Positions 57,799-59,985 of a stretch of DNA of 59,985 bases are shown here, piece by piece. The stretch comes from a virus. Made by a program: the position numbers and the translations under genes. The first letter of the stretch is position 1. Every line of letters begins with the position of its first letter. The notes under the pieces were generated by a model. That model did not search any database and was not told where the DNA came from. It was given only the letters and a program-made list of their open reading frames with translations. The stretch covers positions 1 through 59,985 of the IMG/VR virus record IMGVR_UViG_3300035698_017466. One strand, 5' to 3'.

Positions 57799-57867
57799 CC
57801 CTCTCTCATTACCTAGGTTAATAAACACCCCGCCACAGAATGAATTTTGCTAAACAATGAGAGAGGG
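57799..57867 (-). promoter_or_regulatory. Inverted repeat sequestering the primase ribosome site
   Basis: CCCTCTCTCATT (57799-57810 on +) and AATGAGAGAGGG (57856-57867) are perfect 12-base inverse complements, 45 bases apart. In the - strand RNA the upstream arm is the end of the HTH gene and the downstream arm is the GAGAGAGGG ribosome site of the primase. The hairpin would hide that site until a ribosome reads the HTH gene end. Confidence 0.6.
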
Positions 57868-58152
57868 GATTACCTCATGCTCTGCTATTATAGCAAATAT
57901 AATTTTCTCTTGACATTTAGTTAAATTGTAACCATACACTGTTTTAATAGTATGTAATAAATTAGGCATTCTCTTTTGTAATCCTTTATCATAAAAATAC
58001 TGTTCTATTGCTAAGTAATAAACTAATTTACACGGTTTTCCTAACTCCAAATCACTATATGTTTTTATAGATATACCTAAGTATAAAGCTATTTCTTTCT
58101 GAGTCATATCTAATAGTACTCTGTACTTTTTTATTTGTTTATAATCAAGCAA
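57850..58152 (-). CDS. HTH (XRE-like) protein
   Basis: A TTG start at 58152 has AAGGA 7 bases ahead; no ATG is available. The 100-residue protein reads KKYRVLLDMTQKEIALYLGISIKTYSDLELGK, a classic helix-turn-helix of the Cro/XRE type, then a helical tail. It could regulate early or replication genes, including the palindromic promoters. Its stop codon lies just after the first arm of the inverted repeat before primase. Confidence 0.68.
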   Translation of the reverse strand: MLDYKQIKKYRVLLDMTQKEIALYLGISIKTYSDLELGKPCKLVYYLAIEQYFYDKGLQKRMPNLLHTIKTVYGYNLTKCQEKIIFAIIAEHEVIPSLIV

Positions 58153-58155
58153 ATG

Positions 58156-58440
58156 CTATTCCTTCTCTAATGTGTCAAGAAATTTAAATAACTGATTATA
58201 ATATATCATCCTATCGCCTGACTCGCCAAACTCATCAGAATTTATATTCATCCATTCCCTTATCTCTTGAATGGGGGATGTGCGGGTGTTCCACTTATCT
58301 TTTCTTTCATCATAAATATACATTGTAGCGCAATACTTGTAAAGAAAACATTTAGGGCTATGCTTTATAACTCTGTTATCCCCGATCATTTCTTCTAATG
58401 CACCACAAAACGGACACAGCTTTAACTCTTTATCTTTCAT
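58156..58440 (-). CDS. Lar-like restriction alleviation protein
   Basis: I start at the ATG at 58440 (AAGGAGCAGGCA ahead) rather than 58461. The 94-residue product has LKLCPFCGALEEM, HSPKCFLYKYC and DKWNTRTS, matching the Lar/zinc-ribbon family (CPFCG ... C ... WNxR) that counters type I restriction. Here spacing differs slightly from the consensus. The gene is more GC-rich than the replication genes. Confidence 0.65.
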   Translation of the reverse strand: MKDKELKLCPFCGALEEMIGDNRVIKHSPKCFLYKYCATMYIYDERKDKWNTRTSPIQEIREWMNINSDEFGESGDRMIYYNQLFKFLDTLEKE

Positions 58441-58512
58441 TGCCTGCTCCTTAAAAGTCATTACTTACCACTAAGCTCTACAATTAGGGGTTAATGGGTA
58501 AAGTTTTGCTTG

Positions 58513-58758
58513 TTATTTATCATTGTCTTTTCTTACTAAATTAACCGATAATGCAACATAATTGCGTTCCATGCCAAGCCCTGAATGAATGTGTGTTATT
58601 TGAAAATAGAAATGTATTGAACTTGTGCCTGAATAATCAGTAAATCTTAAAGTATCTCCATATTGATAATCTCTATCATTAATTCTTATCTCAACCTTTT
58701 TCCGTCCATCAACTAAATTGTCAAGATATTGTTGCTGTATTTTTAATTCATGTACCAT
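58513..58758 (-). CDS. DUF3850 / ASCH-like protein
   Basis: The 81-residue protein has HELKIQQQYLDNLVDGRKKVEIRINDRDYQYGDTLRF in parts and GLGMERNYVALSV, the DUF3850 pattern of ASCH-like RNA-binding domains seen in many phages. It may bind RNA or modified nucleotides. AAGGGGAGTGTA precedes the start. Confidence 0.72.
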   Translation of the reverse strand: MVHELKIQQQYLDNLVDGRKKVEIRINDRDYQYGDTLRFTDYSGTSSIHFYFQITHIHSGLGMERNYVALSVNLVRKDNDK

Positions 58759-58785
58759 TACACTCCCCTTATCATTTTATCGACA

Positions 58786-59055
58786 TCAATAACATGATCT
58801 TGTCGGCATGTCTTCAATGTCACCAGTAAATGGTTTAGACGGCATCCTGTTCATGTTCTCAATTTCAACGTAATACTTTTCTAAAACATCACACCTAATC
58901 ATTGCGCTTAAAGTTAAGCCTTGAGACTTTGCAATTTCCGTAGCGTCCTGCTTGAACTTTTTACAAACTCGGATAGGAAGTACGGTATCTTGTGTATACG
59001 TTGTATATACAGTTGAATGCCTCACCTTCTTGATTTTATTATGTTTATATCTCAT
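58786..59055 (-). CDS. Ribbon-helix-helix protein
   Basis: The 89-residue protein has VLPIRVCKKFKQDATEIAKSQGLTLSAMIR (shown in parts), a ribbon-helix-helix domain of the Arc/MetJ type at residues 24-60, with basic flanking segments. It would bind DNA as a dimer, probably as a phage regulator or antitoxin-like protein; no partner toxin is adjacent. Confidence 0.62.
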   Translation of the reverse strand: MRYKHNKIKKVRHSTVYTTYTQDTVLPIRVCKKFKQDATEIAKSQGLTLSAMIRCDVLEKYYVEIENMNRMPSKPFTGDIEDMPTRSCY

Positions 59056-59086
59056 TTCACTAAATACCTTGTTATATTGCTAATAA

Positions 59087-59673
59087 CTACCCCACCCCAT
59101 TAGGTACTAGGGTAATACTGCTTTCAACTTCATTTCCCCATACGTCCCAACCTTCACACTCTATCCTGGCAAAAAGTTCTATCCTCGGCAGATCCCCAAA
59201 TAATAACTCAATATTTTCTCTAACCTTATGGGGTTTTTCGCTGTGCCTAGTCCGCAGCGCAGCAACCTTTTGACGTATATTGTTTACCTTTTTATGTTTC
59301 AGCATGGTTCCTTTTGTTCCCAACAAACACAACTCATAATTTTTCATTGTCCACGCCCCTAGTGTACAAGCTGTTTTTCCCGTTACGGTTAGCTTTTCCC
59401 ATACGAAGGCCACGGTTATATATTTAAACCCCCACGCCTCAATTGTTTCTATTGCCTCTCCCATGTGAGCGTCAGTTGTCCACATAAAGAGGGCGCTATC
59501 GTTTTTAGATATTTCATTAACTGGAAGACTCTTAATCCACCCCTTACTTTGAGTCTTGTAGTGCTTCTCAATACTGGTAAACCTACTTCCACTATATGCT
59601 TGAAGCTCCTTACTACTAAAAGACCACGGCGGGTCTGCATAAATACGGTTTGTATCTTTTGGTATTCTTTCAT
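59087..59673 (-). pseudogene. MT-A70-family adenine methyltransferase, frameshifted at codon 3
   Basis: The open frame holds ADPPWSFSS (DPPW motif), a KHYKTQSKGW segment, LFMWTTDAHMGEAIE and, near the end, GWDVWGNE: an MT-A70 DNA N6-adenine methyltransferase of ~195 residues. No start exists upstream of DPPW in this frame. An ATG at 59673 with AAGGAATAGGAAA ahead reads two codons and would enter the enzyme frame by a single -1 shift at AAAGAATACC, giving MKRIPKDTNRIYADPPW. One missing A in an A-run would explain it. Confidence 0.65.
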
Positions 59674-59775
59674 TTTCCTATTCCTTATATTATCATTTCG
59701 GTTAAAAACATAACAACTGTATGCAACGGCTACAAAGCAGAGCCGATGATACTCCAACGTTCATCTTCAGCAAGA

Positions 59776-59985
59776 TTACCCTTCCCCAAACGCATTCTTT
59801 ATAACTTCATTCATCCTGCCACTTTCAAAGACAGTTCGTTTTTGAGCGTCTATAAATTGTTCATAAGTAAAGCCCGATTCACGCATAGCCTCTTCTGCAA
59901 TTGAATCCATACCATGCCCGACTACTAAGAATTGAACAACCGACAAATATCCAGAGAGAAACCCACCCCCATCTTGCTGACCACC
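59776..59985 (-). CDS. Hypothetical protein, 5' partial at the window edge
   Basis: The - strand frame is open from the window's right edge to the TAA at 59776. The visible 69 residues are Gly-rich then helical (GYLSVVQFLVVGHGMDSIA; SGFTYEQFIDAQKRTVFESGRMNEVIKNAF). No family is recognised. Confidence 0.45.
   Translation of the reverse strand, partial: GGQQDGGGFLSGYLSVVQFLVVGHGMDSIAEEAMRESGFTYEQFIDAQKRTVFESGRMNEVIKNAFGEG

Noticed and set aside
59449-59757. Open frame of 102 codons upstream of the methyltransferase
   Set aside because: It covers the same DNA as the DPPW segment in another frame. The methyltransferase frame has clear family motifs and this one has none; only the ATG at 59673 is likely shared.
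59730-59795. Short frame of 21 codons (MRLGKGNLAEDERWS at its start) at the right end
   Set aside because: No ribosome site and overlap with the partial gene at the edge. It may continue an ancient gene but cannot be supported.
1-59985. CRISPR arrays, insertion sequences, integrase or attachment sites
   Set aside because: No regularly spaced direct repeats, transposase other than a ribbon motif, or integrase gene were seen on either strand.

Overview
The window is part of the genome of a tailed double-stranded DNA virus (Caudoviricetes) with a strongly AT-rich genome. About 33.5 kb of virion genes lie on the + strand and meet about 26 kb of replication, repair and small accessory genes on the - strand. 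An HK97-type portal, protease and capsid set, a tape measure of 1073 residues, a G/G-T frameshift pair and a lambda L/J-like tail tip indicate a long, flexible, siphovirus-like tail and probably a Gram-negative host. No integrase or obvious lysogeny repressor is visible, and no large terminase is visible, so that gene probably lies outside the window. The host cannot be named from the sequence.

+ strand, left to right: the end of a tail-fibre-like protein; a lysis-type block with two holin-like membrane proteins and a cupin; a zinc-ribbon metallophosphoesterase; a portal-MuF fusion, an HK97 prohead protease and the major capsid protein. An 8.3 kb sugar island follows (9555-17880), with five glycosyltransferase-type genes, a GDP-mannose-type SDR enzyme, a ColD/RfbH-like 3-dehydratase-type PLP protein with His in place of the catalytic Lys, a sulfotransferase-like protein and a tRNA-Pro. 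Virion genes then resume: head-tail connectors, two paralogous tail tube proteins with a small gene between them, tail assembly chaperones with a U_UUU_UUA slippery site, the tape measure, tail tip proteins, a 2111-residue J-like protein with repeats, and an amidase endolysin.

- strand, read from right to left: an anti-restriction and regulatory edge (a frameshifted MT-A70 methyltransferase, a ribbon-helix-helix protein, a DUF3850 protein, a Lar-like protein, an HTH protein); primase, a replication-initiator-like protein and a DnaB-type helicase; a family A polymerase with a UDG-like Fe-S N-terminus; a gp32-like SSB, HIRAN protein and RecA; PTH2, Fic, a RuvC-like resolvase and a Rad50/SbcC-SbcD system whose ATPase is split between genes; then nucleotide enzymes, a ClpP-like protease, a TerS-like protein and small membrane proteins. 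Three near-identical sigma70-like promoters, two of them with a perfect TGACA-N-TGTCA palindrome over the -35, divide this strand into transcription units. One convincing tRNA-Gly and two aberrant tRNA-like genes lie among these genes.

Read together, the - strand genes make an almost self-contained replisome and recombination set, and the + strand builds the particle. The sugar island sits where capsid decoration genes would be, directly after the capsid gene. It plausibly makes and attaches an unusual, possibly dideoxy and sulfated, glycan to virion proteins; that role is inference.
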